DNA from: WGAL01 sp964570865
GTDB taxonomy: Bacteria; Bacteroidota; Ignavibacteria; Ignavibacteriales; Melioribacteraceae
Length of the DNA: 64,000 nt
Assembly: GCA_964570865.1 (NCBI GenBank)
Contig: CAZMZM010000003.1
Location: 11,991 to 75,990, forward strand
Reading direction: 5' to 3'
Of this stretch, positions 42,574-51,221 are shown one piece after another (position 1 is the first letter of the stretch; each line of letters starts with the position of its first letter). The notes below the pieces were generated by a model. The model was not told the origin of the DNA and did not search any database. It saw only the letters and a list, made by a program, of their open reading frames with translations. Position numbers and translations under genes: made by a program.

Positions 42574-43290
42574 TTATTTCAGTGTTCCTAACATTGAACG
42601 AAAACGTAATTTCCAAACCATAAAGATTGCTTCGTGCACAATTTTTTTCGACATCTTAGAAGAACCTTCGAGGCGGTCCGTAAAGACAATGGGAACTTCC
42701 TTAAGTTTAAACCCTTTTTTCCATACCTTAAAATTCATTTCAATCTGAAATGCGTAACCGTTGGAGCGAATGTAGTTTAAGTCAATTGCTTTTAGAACAT
42801 CAATCTTAAAACATTTAAATCCGCCGGTTGCGTCGTTAATCGGCAAACCGGTAATTACTTTTGTATATTTATTAGCAAAGTAACTCAATAACAGACGGGA
42901 CATCGGCCAGTTTACAACATTAACGCCTTCGATATAACGGCTACCGATAACTACGTCGAAATCATCAATGTGGGAAATTAAATCTTTTATCGAATTGGGA
43001 TTATGTGAAAAATCCGCATCCATCTGAACAACAATTTCAAAATTGTTTTCAATGGCGTATCTGAAGCCTGCAACATACGCTGTGCCTAAACCCATTTTTC
43101 CGGCACGTCTAATCAAGTGAATATGCTCGTCAGATTCTTTTCGTGTTTGTATATAATCTCCCGTTCCGTCAGGTGAGTTGTCATCAACAATCAAAATGTG
43201 AAACTCGGGATACTTATTTTGCAGTACATCCAGCAAATGTCTAATATTCGACATCTCGTTGTAAGTCGGTATTATAATTAATGTTTTCAT
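42574..43290 (-). CDS. polyprenol-monophosphate mannose synthase-like GT2
   Basis: The 238-residue enzyme is a dolichol/polyprenol-phosphate mannosyltransferase (DPM1-like), which uses GDP-mannose or a similar nucleotide sugar to charge a lipid carrier. It has IIIPTYNEMSNI, VDDNSPDGTGDYI, RAGKMGLGTAYVAGFRYAI, VQMDADFSHNP (the DXD-like metal site), VIGSRYIEG and NDATGGFKCF. The C-terminal KEVPIVFTDRLEGSSKMSK motif is typical. No membrane helix is seen, so it should attach peripherally, with the lipid carrier in the membrane. It overlaps the upstream transferase by 4 nt (ATGA). Confidence 0.93.
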   Translation of the reverse strand: MKTLIIIPTYNEMSNIRHLLDVLQNKYPEFHILIVDDNSPDGTGDYIQTRKESDEHIHLIRRAGKMGLGTAYVAGFRYAIENNFEIVVQMDADFSHNPNSIKDLISHIDDFDVVIGSRYIEGVNVVNWPMSRLLLSYFANKYTKVITGLPINDATGGFKCFKIDVLKAIDLNYIRSNGYAFQIEMNFKVWKKGFKLKEVPIVFTDRLEGSSKMSKKIVHEAIFMVWKLRFRSMLGTLK

Positions 43291-44696
43291 TCCTCAAAAT
43301 GCCCCTTGCCTAATAACACAACAAATATTGTTCTAAAAAGTATTTTTAAATCCATTCGTAATGATTGATTTTCAATATAAAATAAATCATACTTAAGTTT
43401 GGTTTTTACATCTTCAATTGTTTCATCGTATTTATGTTTTATTTGTGCCCATCCTGTTAGCCCCGGCTTTACAAGTAATCTTCTTTTATAAAGAGGAATT
43501 TCCTTAGCAAACTGCTCAACAAATTTAGGGCGTTCGGGTCTGGGTCCAACTAAACTCATTTCCCCTTTCAGTACATTGTACATTTGCGGTAATTCGTCAA
43601 TCCTAACTTTACGGATAAACTTACCTGTTTTTGTAACACGAGGATCGTCTTTTCCTGCCCAAACAGGTCCTGTAGTTTTTTCCGCATCATTTACCATAGA
43701 GCGAAACTTAAGCACTTTAAATAATTTTCCGTTCAGCCCAACCCGCTCTTGTTTGTAAATAATCGGACCCGGACTTTCAAGTTTTATAAAAATAGCTGTA
43801 ATTATTATAATAGGCAAGCTAATAATCAATAAAATTAGTGAAGCTACAATATCCATCAGACGTTTTAATTTTTTCTCCCATTCTGTCATAAGTGTGGGAT
43901 TAATTTCCACAAGAGGAAATCCGTAAATAGAAGCGGTTTTAACTTGCCCGCTTATCATTTGATACAGATCGGGAACAATTTTAATTGTTACGCCCATTTT
44001 GTCGCAAGCGGAAACAACTCGGAGCATCTCTTGGTTTTCGTGAGATTCAAGTGATATAATTATTTCCTTAATGTTGTAATCGGCAATTAATTTTTCTATT
44101 TCAGACAGAGTTGAAATTACTTTCAATCCGGCTCCCGATTTCCCGACGTTTTCCTCTTTTACGGCAACGTAACCTATTACATCCAAACCTAACGGAGGAT
44201 TGCGTTTAATCGCTTCGGCGATTTCTACCGATTTGGGATTAAATCCGACCACAAGAGTATTTCTTCTGCCGATGCCGCTAACCAAAAGTTTGCGTTGAAA
44301 ACTGCGAATAAGCAAGCGCCCGAACCCGACATAAAGAAAGAGGATTATCCAATAAATGATAATTAGAAATCTTGTGCTGTGAATTGAAGTTTGCTTTCCT
44401 GCATCATCAAAAAAGATTAGTGCAAAAAGAACAAAAACCCCAAGAAATGTAGTCTTAAAAAGTTTTGAAAGTTCGTCGAATCGCGAAGCTGCAAACCAGG
44501 GACGATACATTCCGATTGCTGCAAATATTAGAAGCCAGTAGAAATAAATAACCAGCATAGGAACAACAAATTCCGGTTTAAAAAGCATCTGGAACCAACC
44601 GGTTTCAACACGAAAATAATAATAACTAACCCAAGCAAGATTAATCGTAATAAAATCGACGAGTAAAATCAGTATCCGTTCAACACGTTTATTCAA
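43287..44696 (-). CDS. undecaprenyl-phosphate sugar-1-phosphate transferase
   Basis: This is the first enzyme of a lipid-linked glycan pathway; it moves a sugar-1-phosphate, often glucose or galactose, onto undecaprenyl phosphate. The 469 residues have about five N-terminal helices (about 8-130), a CoA-binding-like domain (about 145-250; TLVVGFNPKSVEIAEAI) and the Bac_transf domain (about 275-465) with ERVGLNGKLFKVLKFRSM, DELPQ (367-371), SLVGPRPE (382-389) and KPGLTGWAQI. All catalytic elements are present. The start is TTG 44696: a stop codon lies just upstream and no other start keeps the first helix. This is the first gene of the operon, so its promoter should lie in the 225 bp before it. 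Confidence 0.94.
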   Translation of the reverse strand: MNKRVERILILLVDFITINLAWVSYYYFRVETGWFQMLFKPEFVVPMLVIYFYWLLIFAAIGMYRPWFAASRFDELSKLFKTTFLGVFVLFALIFFDDAGKQTSIHSTRFLIIIYWIILFLYVGFGRLLIRSFQRKLLVSGIGRRNTLVVGFNPKSVEIAEAIKRNPPLGLDVIGYVAVKEENVGKSGAGLKVISTLSEIEKLIADYNIKEIIISLESHENQEMLRVVSACDKMGVTIKIVPDLYQMISGQVKTASIYGFPLVEINPTLMTEWEKKLKRLMDIVASLILLIISLPIIIITAIFIKLESPGPIIYKQERVGLNGKLFKVLKFRSMVNDAEKTTGPVWAGKDDPRVTKTGKFIRKVRIDELPQMYNVLKGEMSLVGPRPERPKFVEQFAKEIPLYKRRLLVKPGLTGWAQIKHKYDETIEDVKTKLKYDLFYIENQSLRMDLKILFRTIFVVLLGKGHFEE

Positions 44697-44921
44697 ATTT
44701 TATTTTGTCCTAAATTATGATTCTAAATTATTTAACTAAGAAATTTACGGAAATTTTTTTTTAATATGTAAAATAGCTTTTTGTACTGTTTGAGAGTAGG
44801 TTAAACCGTCGGGATAATAAGCAATAGAAGTGGGGAAATAGAACCAAAATAAATTTGCAACTATCTAATACCTTAACTAATTTTACTCTCTTAATCTCAA
44901 TAAAATATAGGTGATTAAAAA

Positions 44922-45143
44922 ATGGAAACATTTCAACCGTTAAGAGATGTTTGGCTTTCGTTTTTCTATCTATATGGTGTCGGAGGAATTATCTTTTTCA
45001 TTGGAATAAGAATAATTAGAAAAACCGGCGCGTTAAACCTTAAGCTCAAACGTCATCGTTTTTGGTACAGAGTAATGATATTCGGATATTTTTACTTTGT
45101 AGCTATTCACGCATTTTTCATAATTTTAGGATTGAATACATAA
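44922..45143 (+). CDS. small two-helix membrane protein, probable symporter partner
   Basis: The 73-residue protein has two hydrophobic helices (about residues 12-32, FFYLYGVGGIIFFIGIRII, and 52-71, YFYFVAIHAFFIILG) joined by a basic loop (RKTGALNLKLKRHRFWYR). By the positive-inside rule the loop is cytoplasmic. The symporter gene begins one base after its stop, so the two are coupled in translation. Small partner proteins occur next to some sodium:solute symporters (for example YjcH with ActP), but I do not recognise this one by sequence. Confidence 0.8.
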   Translation: METFQPLRDVWLSFFYLYGVGGIIFFIGIRIIRKTGALNLKLKRHRFWYRVMIFGYFYFVAIHAFFIILGLNT

Positions 45144-45144
45144 T

Positions 45145-47250
45145 ATGGAAACTTATCACAGTATTGGTACAAGTACCGACTGGATAATTATGGGAGTATA
45201 TTTCATCGTAATTATGCTGTTCGGTTCTTATTTTGGTAAATATAACAGAAGCACTAAAGATTTCTTTTTCGGAGGGAGAAGATTTTCTTGGTGGTTGATT
45301 GCCTTTTCGATTGTTGCTACTGGTGTTGGAAGTCATAGTTTTGTAAAATATTCCGCAAAAGGATTTCAACACGGACTCGCTTCTAGCATGACGTATATAA
45401 ACGACTGGTTTTTTATTCCGTTTTTCCTTTTCGGATGGTTGCCAATAATCGTTTATACTCAAATTCGGTCAATTCCGGAATACTTTGAAAAAAGATTTGG
45501 AACTCAGGCAAGGTTTCTTGCAACAGTATTGCTACTCTTTTACATGATCGGGTACATCGGAATCGGATTTTTAACTTTAGGTAAAGCTGCAATGCCTATG
45601 CTTCCTAAATCGTTTATGTTATTCGGGCATGTTATTCCGATTACACTAATGTTGGTTGTAATAATTATTGCAGTTATCACAGGTATCTATATTACTTTTG
45701 GCGGGCAGACCGCTGTAATTTTCACCGATCTACTTCAAGGTTTTGTTTTACTTTTTGCCGGTTTCCTTCTTTTCTTTTTAGGATTAGATTATATTGGCGG
45801 ACTTGGAGTATTTTGGCATAATCTTCCTGTGGAATTTAAAATGCCGTTAGCGAGATTTAATCAGCCCCCTGATTTTAACTTTGTCGGTATTTTCTGGCAG
45901 GACGCAATCGCAGGTTCGGTTGGGTTCATGTTTATGAACATGGGCCTTGTGATGCGATTTATGGCTACAAAGAGTGTTGACGAAGGAAGGAAAGCAGCTA
46001 CTTTTAATATTTTATTTATGCTTCCGCTTTCGGCTATTGTTGTAGGTAATGCAGGTTGGCTCGGAAAAGCCATTTCTGCAGTTCATCCGGGAATTATTAG
46101 TCCGCACACTTCTCCAGACCAAATTTTTGTAGTAGTGGCAAATGTGGTTTCTCATCCCGGAGTGTTTGGATTTATTATGGCGGCTCTTACAGCAGCTTTA
46201 ATGTCAACTGTGGATACATTAATTAACGCTACTTCTGCAATTTATATAAATGATATTCATCGTCCGGTTATTGATTTTATTCACAAAAAGCATAAAGTTA
46301 AAGAAAACCGGAGGAAAACCGAGAAAAGAGAACTAAGCGCCGCGCGTATTTCATCGGTTGCGGTTACAATACTTGGAGTAATTGCCGTTCTGGCTTTCAA
46401 AAATTTCCCGACAGTTTATGAAGCTCACGGATATTTTCATTCAACACTTACTCCGCCATTGGTTGTTGCAATTTTCCTTGGAGTGTTTTGGAAAAAAGTT
46501 ACTCCTGCAGTGGTAATTACAAGTTTTGTTGTAGGAGTTGCGTTAATGTTGTTGGGGGCTAATTATCCCGGAGTGTTGATCAAACCGTTTGCTCAGGGAA
46601 TTAAGATGCAAGCTCATCATCCTTATGTTTATATTCGCGCATTTTATAACCTCTTTGTTTGTTCGGCAGTTGCCGTTATTGTAGTTTACACTACCAAGTA
46701 TCAGATAACTTGGGCAAACAGAATTAAAAAAATGCCAAACAGAAAAAACATTATTACCGGGCTTTATGTATTATCAACAATCCTTTTTATCCTTGTTGCA
46801 TTCGATTTAATTCACTTAGTATTATCATTAATTTCTTCAGTTATTATGATTATCGTAATTGCAATAATAACAACTTACTATGTGGATTACGACCCGATAA
46901 AACAAACCGAAGGTTTAATAATATGGTCGGTTCATAAAGCTAAGGAAAGTTTTAAAGGCGGAAAAATTAATGAAGCCGAAGGTGAAAAAGTTACGGTAAA
47001 CTGGAAAATTAAAGAAGGCGATGACGACCTTGTTAACTTATCGCGTAATGATTTGGCTAAGATGAAAGCAAATCCGGGCGACTTGGTTTATCTTTGCGAT
47101 AAAAGAAAATGGCTCGGCGGGTTAAAGTCAATTCACTCGCGCATTGGCGAACCTCATGATGAAGATGGCGTTGTTTATATAACTGATGAACATACAAAAC
47201 AAGGCGTTTTTATTAAAGGTAAACCTTTGGAAGCAGAATTGGAAATGTAA
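45145..47250 (+). CDS. sodium:solute symporter family protein with cytoplasmic tail
   Basis: The protein has 701 residues, longer than the usual 480-550 of SSS (SLC5) carriers. The helical core (about 10-590) has the N-terminal STKDFFFGGRRFSWWLI with VATGVGSHSF, the family-typical SIPEYFEKRFG and ALMSTVDTLINATSA, then about three extra helices. The solute is not recognisable. The last about 110 residues are hydrophilic (KVTVNWKIKEGDDDLV, then PGDLVYLCDKRKWLGGLKSIHS and GVVYITDEHTKQGVF) and look like a small folded cytoplasmic domain, possibly regulatory. The gene is coupled to the small protein before it and followed by a strong terminator. Confidence 0.9.
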   Translation: METYHSIGTSTDWIIMGVYFIVIMLFGSYFGKYNRSTKDFFFGGRRFSWWLIAFSIVATGVGSHSFVKYSAKGFQHGLASSMTYINDWFFIPFFLFGWLPIIVYTQIRSIPEYFEKRFGTQARFLATVLLLFYMIGYIGIGFLTLGKAAMPMLPKSFMLFGHVIPITLMLVVIIIAVITGIYITFGGQTAVIFTDLLQGFVLLFAGFLLFFLGLDYIGGLGVFWHNLPVEFKMPLARFNQPPDFNFVGIFWQDAIAGSVGFMFMNMGLVMRFMATKSVDEGRKAATFNILFMLPLSAIVVGNAGWLGKAISAVHPGIISPHTSPDQIFVVVANVVSHPGVFGFIMAALTAALMSTVDTLINATSAIYINDIHRPVIDFIHKKHKVKENRRKTEKRELSAARISSVAVTILGVIAVLAFKNFPTVYEAHGYFHSTLTPPLVVAIFLGVFWKKVTPAVVITSFVVGVALMLLGANYPGVLIKPFAQGIKMQAHHPYVYIRAFYNLFVCSAVAVIVVYTTKYQITWANRIKKMPNRKNIITGLYVLSTILFILVAFDLIHLVLSLISSVIMIIVIAIITTYYVDYDPIKQTEGLIIWSVHKAKESFKGGKINEAEGEKVTVNWKIKEGDDDLVNLSRNDLAKMKANPGDLVYLCDKRKWLGGLKSIHSRIGEPHDEDGVVYITDEHTKQGVFIKGKPLEAELEM

Positions 47251-47267
47251 TTTTTCATTCAAATCAC

Positions 47268-47302
47268 AAAAAGGGAATCCGTTGTCGGGTTCCTTTTTTT
47301 TT
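47268..47302 (+). terminator. terminator after the symporter gene
   Basis: AAAAAGGGAATCC (47268-47280) pairs with GGGTTCCTTTTT with one mismatch and one G-U, a 6-nt loop, then an uninterrupted T9 run at 47294-47302. It starts 18 nt after the stop. Confidence 0.88.
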
Positions 47303-47433
47303 CAAATCGGATAACGCTAATTTTCTGTCGTGTGTCATTTCATTTGCTTAATAAATTCAATTGTTTATATTAATAATTTAAAATAGAAATAAATCTGATT
47401 ATCAAGCAAGTTTAAGGAAAAGTCATTAAAGAA

Positions 47434-48966
47434 ATGAAAGACGAAGCAGAAATTTATTCGAACAATAGAAACTTGTTGCAGAATATTGCAGAGGAAAATC
47501 AAATTATAGAAAAGTTTTTCGAAAAACGTTCAGATTATTTTAACGACTTTTTCTTGATGATTTCAAACAATACTAAAGAAGAGCCGGAAAAATTTTATGG
47601 TGCTGTTGCAAACGTAACCGGTTATACTCCTTCCGAATTAAACGCAATGCCGGGAGTGCTGTTATCCATTATTGAAGAAGATGATTTAGAAAATTATAAA
47701 TGGACTTATTTTAATCTTTCCAGAAATGAAAAAGAAAACACAGGTTTTCATACATTCCGAATAAAAAACAAAATTGGTGAAACAGTTTGGCTTGAGGAAA
47801 CAGTAAAGGTTCATCGTAACGGTGAGATGATTTGGTATGAGAGGATGATTCGTGATGTTTCCTATTACATGAGAAAGGTAGATGATTTACGCCGTAAGTA
47901 TAAAAAGATTGAGTATTTAAATAGTGCAAAAGATAAATTTATCTCAATTGTGTCACACGATTTACGTGCCCCTTTTACAAGTTTGTTAGGGTTCTCGGAA
48001 ATTTTAATTAATGAACCCGACTTGTCCAAAGAAGAACATGAAGAGTATCTACGATATATTCACAAAGCGTCTGAAACGCAACTTGAGCTTGTCAATCACT
48101 TGCTTGATTGGTCACGATTACAACTCGGGAAGATTGTTATTGAAATGGCAAGATTAAATGTGAAAATGGCTGTTTCAAATGCAATTTCCGCTCTAACCGG
48201 TTTGGCGATCCGCAAGGATGTAGAAATTGTTACTGATATTGCTGACGATTTATATTTTCTGGCAGATGCAAAATTAATAGAGAGAGTTGTTTCGAATTTA
48301 GTTAATAACGCAATCAAATTTACTCATACCGGAAAACGGATTTTTGTTTCTGCAAATAGATTTGGAAATGGTAAAATTGAAGTTGTAATTCATGATGAGG
48401 GAATTGGTATTGACGAAAAAGATCAGCAAAAATTATTTAAGCTCGAAGAAAAATTTACAACTAACGGAACCAATGGTGAAAATGGAAGCGGTTTAGGTTT
48501 GATGTTGGTTAAAGAAATTATTGAAAAGCACAACGGAAAAATTTGGTTCTATTCTGAAAAAGGAAATGGAACTGAATTCCATTTTACGCTTCCCGAAGCG
48601 AAACATATTCTACTTTTGGTTGATGACGACGATAAAACTCGCTCGTTATACAGAAGTATTCTTGCTAAGGAATACCCTGATTCGGAAATTCTTGAAGCCG
48701 AAAACGGATTCGATGCTTTAAATTTGGTAAATGAAAAAATACCCTCGTTAATAATTACAGATAACGACATGCCTTTGATGAACGGCGCTCAGATGATTGA
48801 AGTGTTGCAGAGTAATCCTCAACTGAGGAATATTCCGGTAATTGTAATTTCGGGTGATTACGATGAACAAACAAAAAAGACTTATAATAAATTAGGCATT
48901 AATTCTATTTTGCCTAAACCTATTGAGAAAGAAATATTGGTTGAAGAAATTAACAGGTATAATTAG
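47434..48966 (+). CDS. PAS-domain hybrid histidine kinase with C-terminal receiver
   Basis: The cytoplasmic sensor kinase has 510 residues. A PAS domain (about 40-145, NVTGYTPSELNAMPG) is followed by a short coiled linker and the HisKA domain with phospho-acceptor His175 (SIVSHDLRAPFTSLLGFSEIL, shown in part). The ATPase domain has N-box SNLVNNAIKFTHTG, G1 HDEGIGIDEKD and G2 GSGLGLMLVKEII. The receiver (about 390-510) has VDDDD, phospho-acceptor Asp443 (TDNDMPLMNG) and Lys in LPKPIEKE. No membrane helix is present. With its own receiver it can act as a phosphorelay or pass the signal to another protein. The NusG-like gene starts 5 nt after its stop. Confidence 0.95.
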   Translation: MKDEAEIYSNNRNLLQNIAEENQIIEKFFEKRSDYFNDFFLMISNNTKEEPEKFYGAVANVTGYTPSELNAMPGVLLSIIEEDDLENYKWTYFNLSRNEKENTGFHTFRIKNKIGETVWLEETVKVHRNGEMIWYERMIRDVSYYMRKVDDLRRKYKKIEYLNSAKDKFISIVSHDLRAPFTSLLGFSEILINEPDLSKEEHEEYLRYIHKASETQLELVNHLLDWSRLQLGKIVIEMARLNVKMAVSNAISALTGLAIRKDVEIVTDIADDLYFLADAKLIERVVSNLVNNAIKFTHTGKRIFVSANRFGNGKIEVVIHDEGIGIDEKDQQKLFKLEEKFTTNGTNGENGSGLGLMLVKEIIEKHNGKIWFYSEKGNGTEFHFTLPEAKHILLLVDDDDKTRSLYRSILAKEYPDSEILEAENGFDALNLVNEKIPSLIITDNDMPLMNGAQMIEVLQSNPQLRNIPVIVISGDYDEQTKKTYNKLGINSILPKPIEKEILVEEINRYN

Positions 48967-48971
48967 GTAAA

Positions 48972-49490
48972 ATGAGAGAAAACATACACACTAAATATTG
49001 GATTGCATTCTACACTCGTCCGCGCCACGAATTTACGGCGCGCAGCGAAATTTTGCATATGGGAATTGACGTTTATTTGCCTGTAATAACATTAGTGAAA
49101 AAATGGAGTGACAGAAAAAAGAAAGTAACCGAACCTCTTTTTAAGAGTTACATCTTTGCCTATTGTGATGAAACGGAAAGATACCGCATACTTCAGAGTA
49201 AATCTATTGTAACAACTGTTTTTCATAACGGAAAACCGGCTCACGTTCCCGATTGGCAGATTGATGGAATAAAAAGAATGCTGGATGGGAATAGGGAAGT
49301 AAAAATAGTTGACGGAATCAAAAAAGGGGCAAGAGTTAAAATCAATAATGGTCCGTTTGAAGGAATTGAAGGAATTATTTTTACCGGAATAAATAGTGAA
49401 AAGTATGTTGCCGTTTCAATAGATTTTTTGAATAGAAGCGTAATTGCAAAATTGCCGGTTAAAGATATTGAATTGTTAAAGGCAATGTAA
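48972..49490 (+). CDS. UpxY-family transcription antiterminator (NusG paralogue)
   Basis: This 172-residue protein has a NusG N-terminal (NGN) domain (about 8-100: YWIAFYTRPRHEFTARSEI, DVYLPVITLVKKWSDRKKKV, EPLFKSYIFAYC) and a KOW-like C-domain (about 115-165: IKKGARVKINNGPFEGIEGI). It matches the UpxY family, specialised paralogues that drive transcription through surface-polysaccharide operons in Bacteroides, and also RfaH-like proteins. Core NusG is not in the window. It lies 5 nt after a hybrid kinase and about 4.3 kb from the glycan operon, so that operon is a natural candidate target. The pairing with a kinase is unusual for the family. Confidence 0.92.
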   Translation: MRENIHTKYWIAFYTRPRHEFTARSEILHMGIDVYLPVITLVKKWSDRKKKVTEPLFKSYIFAYCDETERYRILQSKSIVTTVFHNGKPAHVPDWQIDGIKRMLDGNREVKIVDGIKKGARVKINNGPFEGIEGIIFTGINSEKYVAVSIDFLNRSVIAKLPVKDIELLKAM

Positions 49491-49491
49491 T

Positions 49492-50445
49492 ATGTGTAAA
49501 ATTAATGAGTTAATACCGGGTCAAATAATTACTTCTTTTTTTCTGTTAAAAGGTTTGCAGGAAAAACAAACAAAAACCGGGAAAGCCTATCTTGATTTGA
49601 ACTTTGCCGATAACACCGGAAATATAAACGCTAAGCTATGGGACTACAATAAATCTGTTCACAAATTTAATACCGGTGATATTCTTAAAGTACAAGCAAA
49701 AGTTTCCGAGTATCAGGGGCAAAAACAATTATCTATTGAAAAAATCAGAAAAGCCGAAGATACTGATAATGTTAGTGTTTCCGAGTTTTACCGCATATCG
49801 GAAAGAAACTTTGATGAGATGAAAACTGAATTGTTAGAGACTATTAATTCAATAAAGAACAAATATCTCAAAGAGTTGCCTCAAATAATTTTTTCCGGTA
49901 ACAGGTTAGTAAAATTCATGAACGTTCCTGCCGGAAAAGCTTGGCATCATGCTTATATTCACGGTCTTCTGGAACATACGCTTGAAATAATTAAAATTTG
50001 CGAACTTACGGCTACATTCCATAAAGAGGTAAATCGTGATTTGTTGATTGCCGGTGCTCTGCTGCATGATTTCGGTAAAACCGAAGAACTTTCCGACACC
50101 GCCGATTTCGGCTACACTGATAAGGGGAAACTGCTTGGGCATATCGTTATTGCGGCAATGGAAGTAGAAAAAGCCGTAATGAAAATTCCTGATTTTCCCG
50201 AAGATTTAAAAAACCGGTTGGAACATTTAATTTTAAGTCATCAGGGCAAGTTGGAATTTGCTTCCCCTGTTGTTCCCAAAATGCTCGAATCAATTATTTT
50301 ATACCACGCAGACGAACTTAGCGCTAAAGCTAATGCTTATAAGAATGCAATTTTGGAGCAGTCCGGCGGTAAATCCTCATGGACAACATACATTCGCCTT
50401 GCAGAAACAGATCTTTATATTCCTAACAATAAAACAGAGGAGTAA
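49492..50445 (+). CDS. YhaM-like 3'-5' exoribonuclease (OB fold plus HD domain)
   Basis: The 317-residue protein has an N-terminal OB fold (about 8-90: GQIITSFFLLKGLQEKQTKT, then VSEYQGQKQLSI) and an HD domain (about 140-310) with HHAYIHGLLEHTLEI, the metal pair in LLHDFGKTEEL, and LSHQGKLEFASPVVPK. This layout is that of YhaM, a 3'-5' exonuclease acting on RNA and DNA. The start ATG 49492 is one base after the antiterminator stop, so RNA synthesis and RNA decay genes are coupled here. The biological target is not known. Confidence 0.93.
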   Translation: MCKINELIPGQIITSFFLLKGLQEKQTKTGKAYLDLNFADNTGNINAKLWDYNKSVHKFNTGDILKVQAKVSEYQGQKQLSIEKIRKAEDTDNVSVSEFYRISERNFDEMKTELLETINSIKNKYLKELPQIIFSGNRLVKFMNVPAGKAWHHAYIHGLLEHTLEIIKICELTATFHKEVNRDLLIAGALLHDFGKTEELSDTADFGYTDKGKLLGHIVIAAMEVEKAVMKIPDFPEDLKNRLEHLILSHQGKLEFASPVVPKMLESIILYHADELSAKANAYKNAILEQSGGKSSWTTYIRLAETDLYIPNNKTEE

Positions 50446-50447
50446 AA

Positions 50448-51221
50448 ATGAAAAAGTTAAATTCATTATTACTATTTGCAATTACCATTATTTTCTTTTC
50501 AACTGCTAATCAAGCACAAGATTTATCTTCCACTCTTGCCAAAGCGGATTCGTTAAGCGATGTTTTTAATTTTAAAGGAGCAATTTCTTTGCTTGAGAAT
50601 GCGGCAAAAACCAATCCTAATAATTGGCAGATACTTTGGAGATTAAGCAGAGATTATGTTTACGTCGGCAATGCAATAAAAGATGATGATAAAAGAGAAG
50701 CGACTTATGAAAAGTCTTTCGCTATTGCCGATAAAGCCGTTAAAGCAGGTCCTAATCAAGCAGTTACTTATTTACGTAGGGCAATTGCCAACGGTAAGAT
50801 TGCTCTTTCAAAAGGAGTTTTTTCAGTAGGCGGAATTGTGAATGCAGCACGCGCCGATTTAGAAAAAGCAATAAAACTTGGAAACAGCGGAAACTATGTA
50901 CAGGCTGTTGCACATTACGTACTCGGTAGAACCCACGCTAAAGTGAGTGAAAAATGGAAACCTGCACGCTCTATTCTCGGATTAGGTTGGGCTGACTTGG
51001 GTATAGCGCTTAAGGAATATCAGAAGGCTATTGATTTATATCCTAATTTTGTGATGTTTTATGTTGATTACGCAAAAGCCGAAATGAGAAATGATAATTA
51101 CAAACACGCAAAAATCCTATTGGAAAAAGCGCTGGTTACTCCCAATAAAGATGTTGATGATCCCAAATTGAAAGAAGAAGCTAAAAAATTATTAAAAGAA
51201 GTAAATGACGAATTAAGCTAA
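50448..51221 (+). CDS. exported TPR-like protein (RMDN-like)
   Basis: The 257-residue protein starts with a signal peptide (MKKLNSLLLFAITIIFFSTANQA), so it is exported. The body is helical with TPR-like pairs: ADSLSDVFNFKGAISLLENA, NNWQILWRLSRDYVYVGNA, ADKAVKAGPNQAVTYLRRA and YQKAIDLYPNFVMFYVDYAKA. The WRLSRDY element and the order of repeats resemble the bacterial relatives of eukaryotic regulator of microtubule dynamics (RMDN) proteins; I consider this likely but not certain. It starts 2 nt after the YhaM-like gene with a strong GAGGAG site, and the sirtuin gene abuts its stop. Function unknown. Confidence 0.85.
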   Translation: MKKLNSLLLFAITIIFFSTANQAQDLSSTLAKADSLSDVFNFKGAISLLENAAKTNPNNWQILWRLSRDYVYVGNAIKDDDKREATYEKSFAIADKAVKAGPNQAVTYLRRAIANGKIALSKGVFSVGGIVNAARADLEKAIKLGNSGNYVQAVAHYVLGRTHAKVSEKWKPARSILGLGWADLGIALKEYQKAIDLYPNFVMFYVDYAKAEMRNDNYKHAKILLEKALVTPNKDVDDPKLKEEAKKLLKEVNDELS

